From assembly GCA_907163375.1 (NCBI GenBank), contig CAJQUW010008996.1:563001-627000 (forward strand): a stretch of DNA of 64,000 nucleotides. The letters run 5' to 3'. The translations under genes were made by a program, and so were the position numbers. Of the stretch, positions 10,506 to 22,119 are shown in pieces. This stretch comes from Prostheceraeus crozeri (Eukaryota > Platyhelminthes > Polycladida > Euryleptidae). Each line of letters starts with the position of its first letter. Within the stretch, counting starts at the first letter, position 1. The notes below the pieces were generated by a model that saw only the letters and a list, made by a program, of their open reading frames with translations, was not told the origin of the DNA and made no database searches.

Positions 10506-11017
10506 TGGTGGTTCCCAAATCTGAAATGAATGAGCACACCGGTGGCGGACAGCAAATGGGTGGTGGTGGTGACACTACCAAACTGATGTCGACCATGTTG
10601 CAACGTCAAGCGGAAGATCAGATGGTGAGAAACATGATGATGAATCCTCAACAAGCCCATCTTGACCGTATTGCACGAGATATTGTTCGTCACCGTCCTA
10701 CCGCCAATAATATCGCTGCATGGAACGCCCGTATGTATTTGTTCGATAAATATCGTCGCCAATTTTTCAATTTGGACGATGATAGTGGGAAGCGAATGGA
10801 AAAAACAACAAAACCTCTGCTCACTCACGTCGCAAAACCTCCGCTCACTCACGTCGCAGATCCACCCGTCCTCAAGAGATCTACAGGGAAAGTCGTCAAA
10901 CCTTCTGTTGTCACATCTCCCAAGACGAAGCGTTCTCCATTGAAATCATCTATCAATACTCGTTTAAGTAAAAAAAGGGTTCTTGAATTGGGATCCTATG
11001 GCTCACCATTCAAGTAA
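10505..11017 (+). CDS. Unknown basic Polinton protein
   Basis: 170 codons, starting one base from the ATPase stop. The N-terminal 25 residues are Gly-rich, followed by a Met/Gln-rich helical part. The C-terminal half is basic and low in complexity, with a duplicated PPLTHVA-like motif (residues about 105-120) and KTKRSPLKSS. The first codon used here is not ATG; the first ATG is eight codons downstream (SEMNEHTGGG). Possibly a DNA-binding or virion core protein by composition only; no family recognised. Confidence 0.45.
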   Translation: MVVPKSEMNEHTGGGQQMGGGGDTTKLMSTMLQRQAEDQMVRNMMMNPQQAHLDRIARDIVRHRPTANNIAAWNARMYLFDKYRRQFFNLDDDSGKRMEKTTKPLLTHVAKPPLTHVADPPVLKRSTGKVVKPSVVTSPKTKRSPLKSSINTRLSKKRVLELGSYGSPFK

Positions 11018-12268
11018 TGGCAACGGCAGCCGCGCCAATTGCCTCCTCATTCTTATCGAGTATCTTTGGACGTTGTTGCGGCCAAGGCAACGCAGACGAC
11101 AGCGCAGAGACACAGTACACCATCACGGCGAGCTTTAATTGTTGTTCCAACGGCAATACCGCATATCTTCAACCCCCACGTCAATTCCAAGCAGATTGCG
11201 TCGATGGAGGAAGTTTTGCAGAAGATTTATTACAATCCCAAACATCCCGCTGGCTACGGAAGCGTCAATGCACTTGCTGCTGCTTCACATTATTCAAAAA
11301 CAAAAGTCAGACAATGGTTAATGCGTCAACCGACCTACACCCTTCACAAATCTCGATTGCATCGTATCAAGCCCTTGCACCCGCATCGTGTACGTGGTCC
11401 GCAAATTCAATTTCAAGCGGATATTGTCGATTATCAAACGTATGCACAGCATAATCGTGGCTACAAGTATATTCTCATGGTGATGGACATCTTTACACGC
11501 ACAGCCTGGGCATTCCCTCTCAAGACCAAGAGTGCCAAAGAAGTGTCGGGGGTTTTAGAAGCCATTTTCGCAACCATTCCCACCCCGCAACGACTACAAA
11601 CGGATCAAGGACGCGAATTTTATAACCGACCGGTGAAAGACGTCTTGGACAAGCACGCTATTGAATTGTTTTCCATCTACAGTCCCTATAAATGTGCCCA
11701 TGTCGAATGATTGAACCGTACTGTCAAGAATAAATTGGAACGTATCTTTACAGCCACCAATAACAAGAATTGGGTGGATTATATCGCAGATGTCATGTAT
11801 GCATACAATCACAGCACCCATTCATCGACAGGTTTCACCCCGATGGATGTGAATGCCTCCAATACCGAGGAAGTGAAACGAATCAATGCGAAACGTCTCC
11901 GACGAAACTATGGGAAGTTTGCAGTACCGGGGAAGTCTATCCCTGTGGGAGCACGTGTACGTATTTCACGTGATAAAGGAACGTTTGGACGGGGGTATGA
12001 AGCGAATTGGTCGACGGAAGAGTTCATTGTCTGCAACATTCTCAAGAACCCCCATGGTACCAAAATGTACAAGATCAAAGACTTCAGTGGAGAAGAGATC
12101 AATTTATGCTCAGGAATTACAAGTGATTCATCGGGAGGAAGAAATATATCAAGTGGACAAAGTGCTCAAGACCCGACGTCGGAATGGACGTACAGAATAG
12201 TTTGTGCACTGGCAAGGTTATCCGGCCTCGATGAACTCATGGGTGACAGACTTAGAACCTCTAGGTAA
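11017..12268 (+). pseudogene. Polinton integrase with chromodomain, broken
   Basis: A retroviral-type (rve) integrase. The N-terminal part has the typical Polinton segment ending in a YTLHK-like motif. The catalytic core shows the first Asp in QADIVDY and the second in QTDQGREF, and the Glu-containing helix before NRTVKNKLE is present. An SH3-like strand region follows (ARVRISRDKGTFGRGYE), then a chromodomain near the C-terminus (YFVHWQGYPASMNSWV). Chromodomains on such integrases are thought to steer insertion to modified chromatin. The gene is broken, with about two breaks. Confidence 0.85.
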
Positions 12269-12294
12269 TGTACGCCGCTATTGATTTTGTAATC

Positions 12295-15200
12295 ATGCAG
12301 GAACTGCATGAGGAACAACATGTGTACTTGTTGAGCAATACTCAACCCCATTTGTATGACAATAAAGCCAATCATTTCTTTACACGACTGGAAAATCCAC
12401 TTTTTATTCCTAAAGGAGAAACATGGGAAGTAGGCTTGAAAGACTTTGGGTATGTGAATAATGCGGATACGATTCCCGAAGATTGTTATATTACCGTGGG
12501 GAAAATGTATGATACGAAAGATTTGAAGACCTATTTGCCTTATTATACGATGGAAGAAACCAATGTGGTCCGTCGTCACACCATTTTTGAATCCGATGAG
12601 GAAGTGAAAAGAGTACCCATTATCACAGCGTTGGAATTATATACACGTCGTACCATTTCCAACATGATGACTGTCACGACACATCCATCCTACTTGTATT
12701 ATGGATGCAATGGTATAGAGGAAGCAGATGTCTATGTGATTGACATTGCCCCATTTTCCCTGTTTCAAATCAAGGAATTCTCCGCATTTCATTACGTCCT
12801 TGTGTTTTCCCCTCATTTGGCGGCCTCACTCTTATTGGACAAATGTGTTTATCATTTATCGTTGAAGGATGTCATTCGGATCCATACACGTCTCTCCATT
12901 CATCGAAAGGAATGTGACTTAAGGAAATATCCTGCCCATGACTATTGGTTCAGTGTGATTCCCTTACACCGCTGTCATTTTGCCAAATATGGGATTGAAA
13001 GAATGTTGGGAAATGAAATCTCAGTGCTCAATTTATTCAAACAATTAGAATGGTTTGGTGTGGGGAAATTATTGTTTAATTCGTCCAACAGTTTGTCCTT
13101 TCATGTGAAGCATGCTTCCAATTTTACATTGTCTGCTATGGATTATGGGATTATATCCGAATTGCAGAAAATAGCCAATGTTTACATTGCTCCCCCAGTT
13201 ACCTATAGGGATATACAACCCCTGAGTGATGATACGACACGTGCTGTGTGGATGTGGACGGATACCTTTGTGAGCTCTCTCAAACGCAATGCAAAGGCAC
13301 CTCCTATTCCCAGAGGGTATATAGGCCTGTTTCAAAATCTTCAGACCCGTCTTCCTAAACTGAGAGAGTTGATGAAAGCAGTGAGAATGTATCAACACAC
13401 CTTTTTCCGATTGCAACATTTGGCCTCTAAAAAATGGTTTGTTTTACCAACACGCACCATGAAAAATCAATTTATTTTCCCAGTGGAGTTCCTAAATCCA
13501 CTCTCCCCAAAAGATCGTGCAAAGGATTATCAACATCCCAAGAAAAAACATTTGCCATGGTTCAGAAACCGTATTGATCAATTGTATGACAAGATTGATA
13601 CACAGTTACACAAGATCGATCCTACCATCAATATAGCCGATGCTCCCCCACCCGTCTTGATTTAGTCACCACCCGTTTCTTGCATACCTATATCAACACA
13701 ATGAATGCAAAGTTACGCAACATGATGCGAATCCTACGTTAACACAAGATGGAAGGTGTTTTAGTCTCTAAACGATTCGGAGCCAAGAAGCGATTGTTTG
13801 ATACTGTCTTATTGAAAAATTTTCGAAAATCGATTCAAAAGGAACAAGCCACAAAATGGCCCATCATTCATCATTTAGTTCATTCCCATCCTAAAGATGG
13901 GAAAGAAAATGTATTGGCCAGTTGTGCGGATATGCAGCATGAAACGGGACAACATGCACTTCCCTTCACACCTGCGGAAAAGTATCATATCTACAACACT
14001 TATAATGTATTTGCCTATCATAGTTTGGTGGATTTGATGGAGATGTATGGGAATATTCTCCATGATTTTGAAGTGAAACAGGAACGTTTGACAAAGTTCA
14101 GAAACTTGGTGAAAGAATTCAAACCCACTGCAGGAACTGATAATCTTGACGAGATCGTTCGTGAACGAGATAGGGTGAATGAAGAAGTGACTGTGTTGAA
14201 AACGGATCTTTGTCAATTATCCAAGGAGAACAAACTGTTATTTTATGTGTCTAGACCTGAATCGTTTTATTATAAGAATTTAGAGAGTGATAAGACGTGG
14301 AGTTCTATCGTCCCCACAGGTTATTATTCGTTGGAAACCTATTTGAATACCATCTTCCCCGCCCCCATGACATGGACAATCACATCCATGTCCTATCATT
14401 ATGAACTGACCATCGATTGCACGGAGGATATGGAAATCAAGATGGACCGGCAATCTAAAGCCTATGAGATTTTCAAAGCAGAGCAAGTGACTACCTACGT
14501 GTGGGACGAATGGATCTTGGAATTTCCCCTCAGCACGATTCATGTTCCCTCCTTTATCCTTCAGAAACAAACCATGTAATTGGATGCTCTCATTGAAAAG
14601 AAGAGTGTCCCCTATGCATTGAATGGGACCCATGTCTTGCTTCGAAACGGAAAACCGACACAACAGTATAAGACCGAGGATAGGAAGCATCCCAATATTC
14701 TCAACATCAAGCATGGCGACTATTTTGAGATTTTTCATACCCTATCTCATCTCCCTAGTCCATTACGATTCAATTTACCCACGAAATACTATACCCTACA
14801 ATCATTTGTGCAAGCTTTCAATCAAGCCATCCCCCTGCCTGATATGGTGTGGGTGACGTATACAACAGTGGGTGTCTTTCACGTGCTTCACTTTAAAATC
14901 TTGGAAGGGTATTTGTTGAAAATCAATCCCCCATAACTCTGGCAACATGTGTTGAATCATAGTCATGAATATGGTATGTTCACCTATCATGAACAAACCT
15001 GTATACACTCGGAAACGCCGGAACATTGTTCTGCAAGTTACCGTCGGTATCAACAACGTCCAAAACATGTCACCCATGGGATGACATTACACATCTATGG
15101 TTTACCGGAATATACCTTTGATTATGCCAAAGGATGGAACCACACCCTCGACACCATCTTCCCATGGAAAGGGAAGGAATTGGATATCTTGTTTCAGAAA

Positions 15201-16148
15201 TCCTATTTCCCTTGTGCTTACGAATCGAAAGATCTGTTGGCCAATACGTGTTTACAATCCTACTTGTTTGGAGATAGACTCTCTGATAAGAAATTGTATT
15301 CACTCCCTGTAGCGTATCAAGAAGGAACCAACCTGAAAGTCTGCAAAGATAGATTGACTTCCTTTATTGGATGGTTCAGTGATGATATGCAAGGGCTCAT
15401 GACGACCATGGTGGAACGCTGGCAAGAAGACATGTTTTATCTAGTGGATGGTATGGTGTTGGAAGTGGATGTGGGAAAACAAGATATTCAATCGGTTATG
15501 GTGAATACACATCCCACACCTCGCCCTTTTCTTCATCTCTATAGCAAGACCATGAAACCGTTGCAAATCTATGATGCACGATTCAGCAAGGTTACATCAA
15601 CCCCACCCTGGACATTTCTACCTCGTTTCATCGTGTCCTCATTCCCAAAGGGAGTTATACCTTGGAAGGACTCTTTTCCAAACTCCAGGTGAATTTACAG
15701 GCGTGGACTGATTTATCCCTCTCTCTCTCTCGAAAGAACATTATTTGACGGTGAAAACCGCGGAAAATGCCTTTATTGATTTTGGAGAAGCGTTGAGTTA
15801 TCGTATAGGTCTACCCCAATCCTATTATGGACCCAATACACAGATGAAAACACTCTCTTCCCTCAGCATGACTCCCAATTTCTTCAACATTATCGTCTAT
15901 TGTGATATTGTGGCGGAAAGTATTGTGGGAGGACAGCGTGAACAAATCTTGAAAATTCATCCCATTGAAGAGAAACAACGTTTGGGGGAAATGGTGTCGT
16001 ATGAAGTGTCCAATATTATTACCCCATTTTTACATCAGCTATTGATAAGATTGAAATTCAGTTGCGTGGTGATGATGGTGAATTTATTCCGATTCATGAA
16101 GGACGATCCTATTTCAAACTCCATCTCCGCCGCAGGGAGACTAGGTAA
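12295..16148 (+). pseudogene. Large fibre-like protein, paralog 1, broken
   Basis: The N-terminus reads MQELHEEQ, then VYLLSNTQPHLY, ANHF and GETWEVGL. This pattern (LPSN-like start, then a WEVGL motif) marks a family of proteins common in invertebrate Polinton-like elements. The C-terminal end (YCDIV, then a DDGEFIPI-like strand and a terminal basic HLRRRETR) matches the end of the same family and recurs at the end of paralog 2. The middle is long, with a coiled-coil-prone stretch near 14.1-14.2 kb. A capsid fibre or attachment role is likely but inferred. It is broken in several places, about five. Confidence 0.6.
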
Positions 16149-16172
16149 TTGTATACAGAGTGACTATCAACC

Positions 16173-18912
16173 ATGCATGAGGAAACGATTCACTTGTTGA
16201 GTAATGCTCAGCCCAATTTGTTTGCTGAAAATAGAGCCAATCATTTCAAAAATCGCTTGGTTCCTTCCATCCCCATAGTCCATGGGGATCAATGGGAAGC
16301 CGGTATCTCCGTCGTCAATTTCATCAATACCCTTCAGACAATACCCGTGGATGTAAGCTTTAGTGTGGGGGATTTGAATGATCATCCTGAGACTATTCTG
16401 ACAGTCTATACGTCCTCTATCATTCCTATCAAAACGGATTCACCAGGACCGCGAGGAGAACGCGGTAAACAGGGAGAGCAAGGTCCACAAGGCAAACAGG
16501 GAGAGCAAGGCAAACAAGGCAAACAAGGTGAACAAGGCAAACAAGGTGAACAAGGCAACGGGGTGAGCAAGGCAAACAGGGAGGGCAAGGCATGTTTACG
16601 CGCTTCAAAATTCCACGAGGTATTTATTCGGAGAAGACGTTGATGCAGTGTTTGAATCAGAATCGACAACATGGACACAATTTCCACTTTTCTATCACTA
16701 CATTGGCGTCTAATGTCCATGTCGCATCGGTATATATTATGATGTTAAATTTTTTTTTCTGCTGCAAAGTCCTTATTTATTGTATCACAAGTATAAGCAA
16801 AGCATAAGTAAAATAGAAATAAAAAATAAAATCAAAGGTAGTTAACTTCGTGGAGGTCTCTACTGTTCGGCATGCATGAAGTAATACTGGCCGCGTTCCC
16901 ACGCTGCACGGCAAGACTCAGTCGCTGTTTGAGGAATGTGGTCGACCGTGGTTCACCGCTTCTCTCACAGATCTTCTTTCCAATTACATCGACCAGATTC
17001 TTGGCGTCGTCACCCCAAGCTCCCAATGTTTCCATTGCGAATGGACATAAAATGTGGGCTCTTGTAAGGCTTTCGTATTTGCGCTTCTTTTTTTCTTCGG
17101 CGTAGGATGCTAGGCTCCCTCCTCCTTGCACACTCGTACGGATGTTACTCACTGCCAAGGTGTCAACGCAGGTGTAGTCCCATATGAGCGGTAGGTCTCT
17201 GGTCCAAGGAACGAGCGTGATGCCATCAGGTCTCTTGCCATCATCTCGGCTTAGACCGAGGGGTTCCAATACGGCGGGCACACCTGCTGAGACCAAAGCA
17301 CGGCGAATAATGTCATTAGCTTCATGGTGGCGAGCGGCTCTACCCGAGTTTAGCCGACAACTCAAGCCATGTGTACCACTTTTGTCCACCATAGCACCGC
17401 ATTTGCATTTGTGGGGAATGCAGACATCAGCGCCCAGACGCAAGGCAATGGCGATGCGTAGTTGCTCATCATTTAGTTTCAAGCCGAGGGACTGAATCGG
17501 AATTGAATTGAGCCACACACCAGCACCAGGTGCGGAAGCCGAAAGAAGGCGGCTCTTGGATTTGTCATCCGATACTGTATTGAGAAGCTGTTCGAACTGC
17601 CCTCTCACTAGAGGACGATCCCAAGCTCCCTGGCTTCCTGAGGATTCACCTATGGGTGGCTCTGACAACGGAATTTTAGCTTGCCAGATACTCTTTGCAT
17701 ACATCAGATGCGGATCCTCCAGATCATGGGCTGGCATCAGTACATTGATTGTGTCCGAAGCACTGCTGGCCGAAGCTATAAATGACGGAAGAGCCAGATC
17801 AGATGCTCGGCGAAAGCCCAGTCCTCCAAAAGATGTAGGTAGAAAAGCCTGTACATATGATTCTGGGGTGATCGCACAGTTCAAAATGGACTCCAATGAA
17901 GTTCTTTGAAGGTCGTCAAATTCCATTAAAAGATGAGGCAGGTCATAAAAAGGGTAGGTTCTCAACAAATAGAAAAGCTTCGGCATGGAAAGGCAATTCT
18001 TCAAAATGTAGAAGCTGTAGTGCGAGTCCAGGTCCTTGATGCGGTCAGTTAATTTCACCATGGCATCGACCTTCTTCTTGAAAATTGTTTCTGCAGACGG
18101 ATCAAAAAGTGGTGTTCCCAGGAGAGTAGCGCAACTCATCGTTAGCAATTTCATTCGTTCGAATAAATTGGGGCCAGTGTAATCTCCTATATGTACATGT
18201 AGATTCATGGGATCGAAAAATTCGCACTTGGATATGTTCAAACGCAACCCATATGTCTTGATGATGTATGATTGTAATGAGATCTTCATGCACTTGTTTT
18301 ATTTCTCCAATCAGACAACCATCATCTAAATACCAGAAATTCAATTCACTTTTCAACTTACAAACAAGCTTGTTAATAGCCAGGCTGAATCCCAGAGGGC
18401 CGATAGGATCTCCTTCTTGCATGCCTTCGGCTGAAAAGAGCTTGTGGTCTCCGTAGAAGAGATTTGAGTTATTGCCGTACAGTTGTCTGATGAAGGGGAA
18501 TAACTCGTTGATTTCGTCTCGATGTTCATGTTGTCTCAGTGGTAGTACCCACACACTACAGTATGAAACTGCATCCTTTGCTCAAAGACATTCTTGGGTT
18601 TAAAACAGACTTACTCATTTCCTCACAGCAAGCGACTGCCCCTTTGAATTTGAATGCCTTCACCTACAATATTCTCCTGTATTGTAATATTGTAGGCTAT
18701 CATTATGTAGGAGGTATGAAAACAAACTGTATGTGTGTGATTATGGAGATAGTATTCATCATGAATTCCAGAATGTCACCTATCTCCCTGTGAAAAGTCA
18801 AAATGTGCAAGATATTGAAATCAAACTCATGTCGGATGACGGCCATCCCATCCCTATGACAGACGGACGGTCCTATGTAAAAATGCATCTTCGACGTCGC
18901 GCAATTAAGTAA
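16173..18912 (+). pseudogene. Fibre-like protein with collagen stalk, paralog 2, broken and interrupted by a LINE
   Basis: Starts MHEETIHLLSNAQPN and shares ANHF, WEAG and TIPVDVSFSVG with paralog 1, which ends 25 bases upstream. After the head come about twelve collagen Gly-X-Y triplets (16437-16560; for example [15 protein letters not shown]), which would form a trimeric rod. The gene is then interrupted by a truncated LINE (about 16748-18554). Its C-terminal domain resumes at about 18560 and ends in a basic HLRRRAIK. The collagen rod and tandem duplication suggest a spike diversified for attachment. It carries about three breaks besides the insertion. Confidence 0.6.
16748..18554 (-). mobile_element. 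5'-truncated LINE with restriction-like endonuclease
   Basis: Minus-strand remnant of a non-LTR retrotransposon. At 18102-18554 are reverse transcriptase motifs (EGMQEGDPIGPLGF and WYLDDG, the YxDD box). From about 18289 to 16832 follows the C-terminal region: a CKCGAMVDKSGTHGLSC zinc-type cluster, then RPDG, fifteen residues and WD, the PD-(D/E)XK restriction-like endonuclease pattern of R2-type LINEs. The two parts are in different frames, so there is at least one frameshift near 18.2-18.3 kb. A nine-base A run at its 3' end marks the tail near 16750. It is truncated inside the RT domain and dead. I cannot choose between the R2, Hero and NeSL groups. Confidence 0.8.
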
Positions 18913-18941
18913 TTGTCTTTTCCCAAACACATCAAGACACG

Positions 18942-19552
18942 ATGACGAATCTCTTTTTAATCGGTAACCGAACAAATTCCTCTGGACGATTGTTTGGAAG
19001 AGGATCATTTATGCAACGAGGTGGTTGGAATAAAGTGATTGGACAGAAAACACGCATGATTAGACCACGTGTCACTGGTGTCAAGAAATCACCCATCCGT
19101 CTGCCTAAATTATTCAAAAAGAGAGTTCCCAGAAAACCCTCTCGAAAAACATCTCGAAAAGCATCGCGAAAAACATCGCAAAAGGACTTGCACATACGGT
19201 ACAGAAAAAGTTGGGAAAATCGTTACGTACGACGGAGTTTCTAAATTCTTCGAAACAAGCTGTCACGGATGCTGTCAGCTCTACCGCACAAGAAGGAGTT
19301 CACCGTCTCAAAAAGAGTGTGAAAACGCTCGCCAAACGCACCTTACAGACTGCTCCCGAACGTGTTGTAGAAGCTATTCAAAATAAAGTGAGTCGGAAAC
19401 GCATCTTCACGGATGAAGAAGGGGATAGGGTGGAAGCACCTGCTCCTAAACGTCGCCGTGGTCATGTGGACATTGCCCATCATACGAAATGGTGGAAAGG
19501 AAGTTTGATGGGGCGTTATCGCGGAGGTGCTAAACAACGCATGCTCTTTTAA
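18942..19552 (+). pseudogene. Basic, Arg/Lys-rich core-type protein, broken
   Basis: The first part is strongly basic, with a repeated RK(P/T/A)SRK motif (VPRKPSRKTSRKASRK). The second part has a helical segment (AVTDAVSSTAQEGVHRLKK) and ends with KRRRGH and a Gly/Arg-rich tail. The layout resembles adenovirus and Polinton core or minor capsid proteins that bind DNA inside the virion. It lies between the fibre and capsid genes, which supports a virion role. About one break. The assignment is by composition and position only. Confidence 0.5.
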
Positions 19553-19588
19553 GAACTAAGCAATCTTAGGAAATCAGTACCATCGAGC

Positions 19589-20833
19589 ATGGCGGAAACA
19601 CCTGTATTATTGGATGCTCGTTACGATGTATTCCAGAGTGATAAAGTCGATGTCTCGAGTACTTCTCAGCATACGAGCGTTCTGACGCCAGTCAATGGAT
19701 TGGAAAATCCCGGTACCATTCAATTCACGGTCCCTCGACTAGCCATTCATTGGATGGATGTGTGCAATGCCTATTTTCGCGTGGAAGTACAACTCATGAA
19801 ACATGATGCGGCTAAAGGAGCAGACGTGCCATGTGAGACGTCAGATTAGGCGATTATTATCAACAATACGGCCCACTCCCTCTTTTCCGACATTACTATC
19901 CGCTTGAATGAACGGTATGACACGGAGTATGATGCAGCGACTAAGACGGTGAAGAATAACGCGGTAGAGTTTACAGATAAAGAGAATGCACTAAATAAAG
20001 CCATTCTCAAACAATGGGCAAACAACAAATTTAAACGTACCTTTGACTTTCCCCTGAAATGTAATTTGTTCCAACAAGTGATTGCTCTGCCCCCAGGCAT
20101 GCAACTGGATCTCATTTTCACCTTGAATAAACCGGAATATGCCATTTATGATATGGCACATGCTGCAGGGACGACCTCTACAAAGTACAGGTTCAAAATC
20201 ACCTCTTTCCAATTGTATATGCCCATGCTCACACCGAATGCAGAACTGCAATTGAAAACTGCGAATCGACGCAAGACAGAAGCCATTTATTATCGCTACA
20301 ATGGCATGACCGTCCAACGACAAACGATTGAACGTGGAATACAAAAGAAGACGTTTTCCAATGTGGCCGCTCTATTGAGTCCTAAACTCATCTTTTTCGC
20401 GGTTGTTCCCAGTAACTCTTGGTTTGATCCAGGAAGTCGTAAACTCTATTTTGAAAGGCATGGACTCTCTCAAGTCACCATGACCGCCAATGGTGCCATC
20501 ATGACAGGAGGAACCATCAATTGCAAAGATGACGTGATTGCTTACAGTCAATTCAATCGTGCGATTCAAGTCTATAACACTAATGAATGGTGTGGTATTG
20601 ATTTAGAGAGTTTTACCAAATACTGTTACTTTATCGCCTTTGACTGTACCTTGGATAAACAAATCGATAGTGTTCAACCCACCAATACACGTCAATATGG
20701 ACTGGAATTGCAATTTGAGAATACGACCAAGCAAAATATGGATTTATTAATGTTTGTCATTCATGACGAACAATTCTCCGTCACACCGGAGAATGCTGTC
20801 ATCTTCAGTGCGTATATCCCACCCGCTATTTAA
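19589..20833 (+). pseudogene. Probable major capsid protein, lightly broken
   Basis: Total span of about 410 codons. The sequence is beta-rich throughout (TIQFTVPRLAIHWMDV; LPPGMQLDLIFTLN; KYRFKITSFQLYMP; FFAVVPSNSWFDPG; YCYFIAFDCTLDK), with a LPPGM-LDL strand typical of jelly-roll capsid-like proteins in this element group. Polintons encode a double jelly-roll major capsid protein, and this is the only gene here of suitable size, fold character and position, between the core-type protein and the protease. About one break. It could instead be a second structural protein of the fibre set; a fold comparison would settle it. Confidence 0.55.
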
Positions 20834-20864
20834 GTGTTGGCGCGCATTGACAACAACATAAGAC

Positions 20865-21585
20865 ATGTTGAAGGAGCCCGAGTATCACGTTACTCCTATC
20901 GCTTGGACACCTCTTTATCAGCATCGTCTCATTAAAGCTCAGCGTTGGCTGAATGGGAGAATGGTTAAGCAACACGGAAATCGAAGGAATCATGCAGGGT
21001 ATGAATCAATTACAAGAGAAACATTTACTCAATGCCTGCATGTGCGAAGATGATTTTCTCTGTGCTATTCAGTGTAGTTGTCAAACGTTTGCTCATCGCC
21101 TCCTCCAATCTTCTTACGTTCCCTTCCAAGGTGTATTTCCTGCTGATCTACTTCCTGCTCATTCCCCGGAATCAAAGACGCTTATTGTCAATAGTGATCG
21201 CTCTCATCAACCTGGCAAGCATTGGCTGGCCAATTATCAAAATGCGGATCAACGCGTGTGCGAATTCTTTGACTCTTATGGACTCACTCCATCTCACTAT
21301 CCACACGTTACCGAGTGGTTATCGACAACACCTTATCCTCTAGACTATCGTCGCCCTCTGCGTATACAAGGTCCTAAAGCCTATTGTGGTGCTTACTGTA
21401 TTTACTTTTTAAACCATCGCCCTTTTAACACGTCTATGGATAAAACACTAACCTTCTTTCGAACGTTGGATGCTCACGGGAAAGATCAAGAACTCATTGA
21501 AATCTACTTGTCCTTCAATGATAAAATTGTCTATTCCTATTTGTATTCTACATTATCCCATGTTTTGAAGTCAATAAAGAAATGA
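20865..21585 (+). pseudogene. Adenain-like maturation protease, broken
   Basis: A cysteine protease of the adenovirus/Ulp1 (C5/C48) type. The catalytic His is in GKHWLANY, the acidic residue in FFDSYGL and the Cys in GPKAYCGAYCIYFL; the Gln just before GPK fits the oxyanion position. This order (His, Asp/Glu, Gln, Cys) and a length near 210 residues fit the family. It cleaves capsid precursors during virion maturation. The upstream 30 codons from 20865 probably belong to it; about one break there. It is the last plus-strand gene, convergent with the zinc-ribbon gene. Confidence 0.8.
21573..21578 (+). terminator. AATAAA polyadenylation signal overlapping the protease end
   Basis: AATAAA lies within the last codons of the protease gene, seven bases before the end of its stop codon, and would suit cleavage in the 150-base gap before the convergent gene. 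A six-base match alone is weak evidence; its position gives it some weight. Confidence 0.4.
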
Positions 21586-21738
21586 ATCATGTCAATGATT
21601 GTATTTTTATTTCAATGGAACCCTTGAACTTCCTTCAGACAGAGGTCAATACCACAAGGTTTTGTACATGAAACAGAGTTCAGTGCGTAACTATTTATAG
21701 CCCACTATGCACAGAGCTTTTCCGTGCATGATGACTCA

Positions 21739-22119
21739 TCATGCACGATATACAGTGACTGATGAAATTATTTCTTGATCACAGATGGGACACAACATAG
21801 TGTCCAAAGGTACATAGCATGTAGAACACATAACTGACAAATCAGTTGCAAATGTCACTTTTTTCTTTTTCACTCCAGATTGCGCCAATTTCATCATATT
21901 TTCACTATCATTGCATTGCAGCATGGAGAAATCCTCTATCCACCTACGATCCAAATTGTGATTCATAGCATGCTCATCTAGATCCATGAGTCGATCAACT
22001 AAATCACCAGCGTTGATATTTTCACTGAGATTTGTTACAGCTTCTATGGCTTTGAACAAATATCCGAGGTCTCTTGCGACAACCCACGACGTTGGGATAC
22101 TAGTCGCTGTCCGATTCAT
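21739..22119 (-). CDS. Small C-terminal zinc-ribbon protein
   Basis: I place the start at the ATG at 22119 (MNRTATSIP), which overlaps the end of the TBP-like gene by about 20 bases; 126 residues result. The C-terminus carries CSTC, eight residues, CPIC: a zinc-ribbon knuckle pair like those in transcription factors of the TFIIB/TFIIS type. It is preceded by a KKKK basic patch. The middle is helical and acidic (DLVDRLMDLDEHAMNHN). Being joined to a TBP-like gene suggests a transcription role, but this is inference. No family recognised; the frame looks whole from this start. Confidence 0.5.
   Translation of the reverse strand: MNRTATSIPTSWVVARDLGYLFKAIEAVTNLSENINAGDLVDRLMDLDEHAMNHNLDRRWIEDFSMLQCNDSENMMKLAQSGVKKKKVTFATDLSVMCSTCYVPLDTMLCPICDQEIISSVTVYRA

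Noticed and set aside
16406-16720. Minus-strand Cys/Pro-rich frame (repeated PCSPCLPC) that looks like a cysteine-rich protein
   Set aside because: It is the complement of the collagen-like Gly-X-Y repeat of the fibre-like gene.
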